Below, in pieces: positions 5,462 to 5,508 of a stretch of DNA of 5,508 nucleotides. The notes beneath the pieces were generated by a model. The model searched no databases, had not been told where the DNA came from, and worked only from the letters and a program-made list of their open reading frames with translations. How positions within the stretch are numbered: the first letter of the stretch is position 1; each line of letters begins with the position of its first letter. The DNA is from an uncultured Opitutia bacterium (lineage in GTDB: Bacteria > Verrucomicrobiota > Verrucomicrobiia > Opitutales > UBA953). The translations under genes were made by a program, and so were the position numbers. The stretch is from NCBI GenBank assembly GCA_903957465.1, contig CAJBPJ010000167.1, positions 1-5,508 of the forward strand, given 5' to 3'.

Positions 5462-5508
5462 TGGCTCAATGTAAGGCATGGAATGGCAGGTTAAACCTAT
5501 CGCTCGTA

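Larger units (their letters stand above)
5310..5508. other. Non-coding region downstream of tsaD, up to the window edge
   Basis: No credible gene was found in these 199 bases. A minus-strand open frame (5230-5469) runs antisense into the end of tsaD and shows no recognisable protein family. The region is instead rich in small inverted repeats: GTAGCGCTAC at 5312-5321, right after the tsaD stop; the A-rich CCTTTAAAAAGG at 5336-5347; and the nested hairpins at 5396-5461 listed separately. It could hold the tsaD terminator and a promoter for a gene to the right, but no clear T-tract or promoter pair was identified. Confidence 0.5.

Noticed and set aside
5230..5469. 79-residue minus-strand open frame after tsaD
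   Set aside because: It overlaps the end of tsaD, has no recognisable domain, and part of it is the hairpin region.
5396..5470. Possible tRNA suggested by the AGGTCGAA segment and nearby stems
   Set aside because: No acceptor stem, anticodon arm or GGTTCGAATCC-type T-loop can be arranged at tRNA spacing.

Overview
The window holds five protein-coding genes and part of a sixth, packed tightly with short intergenic gaps, as in a bacterial chromosome. No RNA gene, transposase, CRISPR array or phage gene is visible. The host is probably a Gram-negative-like bacterium that starts translation without Shine-Dalgarno sites, since none of the five visible starts has a purine-rich ribosome binding site. 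Some details would suit the Verrucomicrobiota (an SGGN motif instead of SGGH in TsaD, and a MidA-type methyltransferase with an EIGAEPG motif). That placement is a low-confidence inference.

Layout: (1) The left edge carries the 3' part of a gene for a protein with a GDYXXLXY-type domain plus an unassigned C-terminal extension (+). (2) It converges, with only three bases between stops, on a two-gene minus-strand operon. The operon runs from a PEP-hydrolase-family TIM-barrel protein (2802 to 1930) into a Tm-1-like/UPF0261 protein (1921 to 713). (3) A 109-bp divergent gap separates this operon from a small Dabb (stress-responsive A/B barrel) gene (+, 2912-3208). (4) The Dabb gene converges, with a six-base gap, on a MidA/NDUFAF7-like SAM-dependent methyltransferase (-). 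(5) The methyltransferase is divergent from tsaD (+, 4272-5309), which encodes the catalytic subunit of tRNA t6A synthesis. (6) The final 199 bases hold no convincing gene but several inverted repeats.

The TIM-barrel and Tm-1-like genes correspond to the two halves of a single fusion protein in plants (tomato Tm-1), so their products very likely work together, although the reaction is unknown. TsaD and the methyltransferase are macromolecule-modifying enzymes with no obvious link to that pair. The Dabb protein could be a small-molecule enzyme or accessory for the neighbouring pair, but only its position suggests this.

The least ordinary features are a composition change near position 775, inside the 3' end of the Tm-1-like gene; a palindrome that contains both convergent stop codons at 703-719; motif deviations in three enzymes; and a set of nested hairpins after tsaD. 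I found no convincing new defence or mobile system. The most open biology is the uncharacterised Tm-1-like/TIM-barrel pair.
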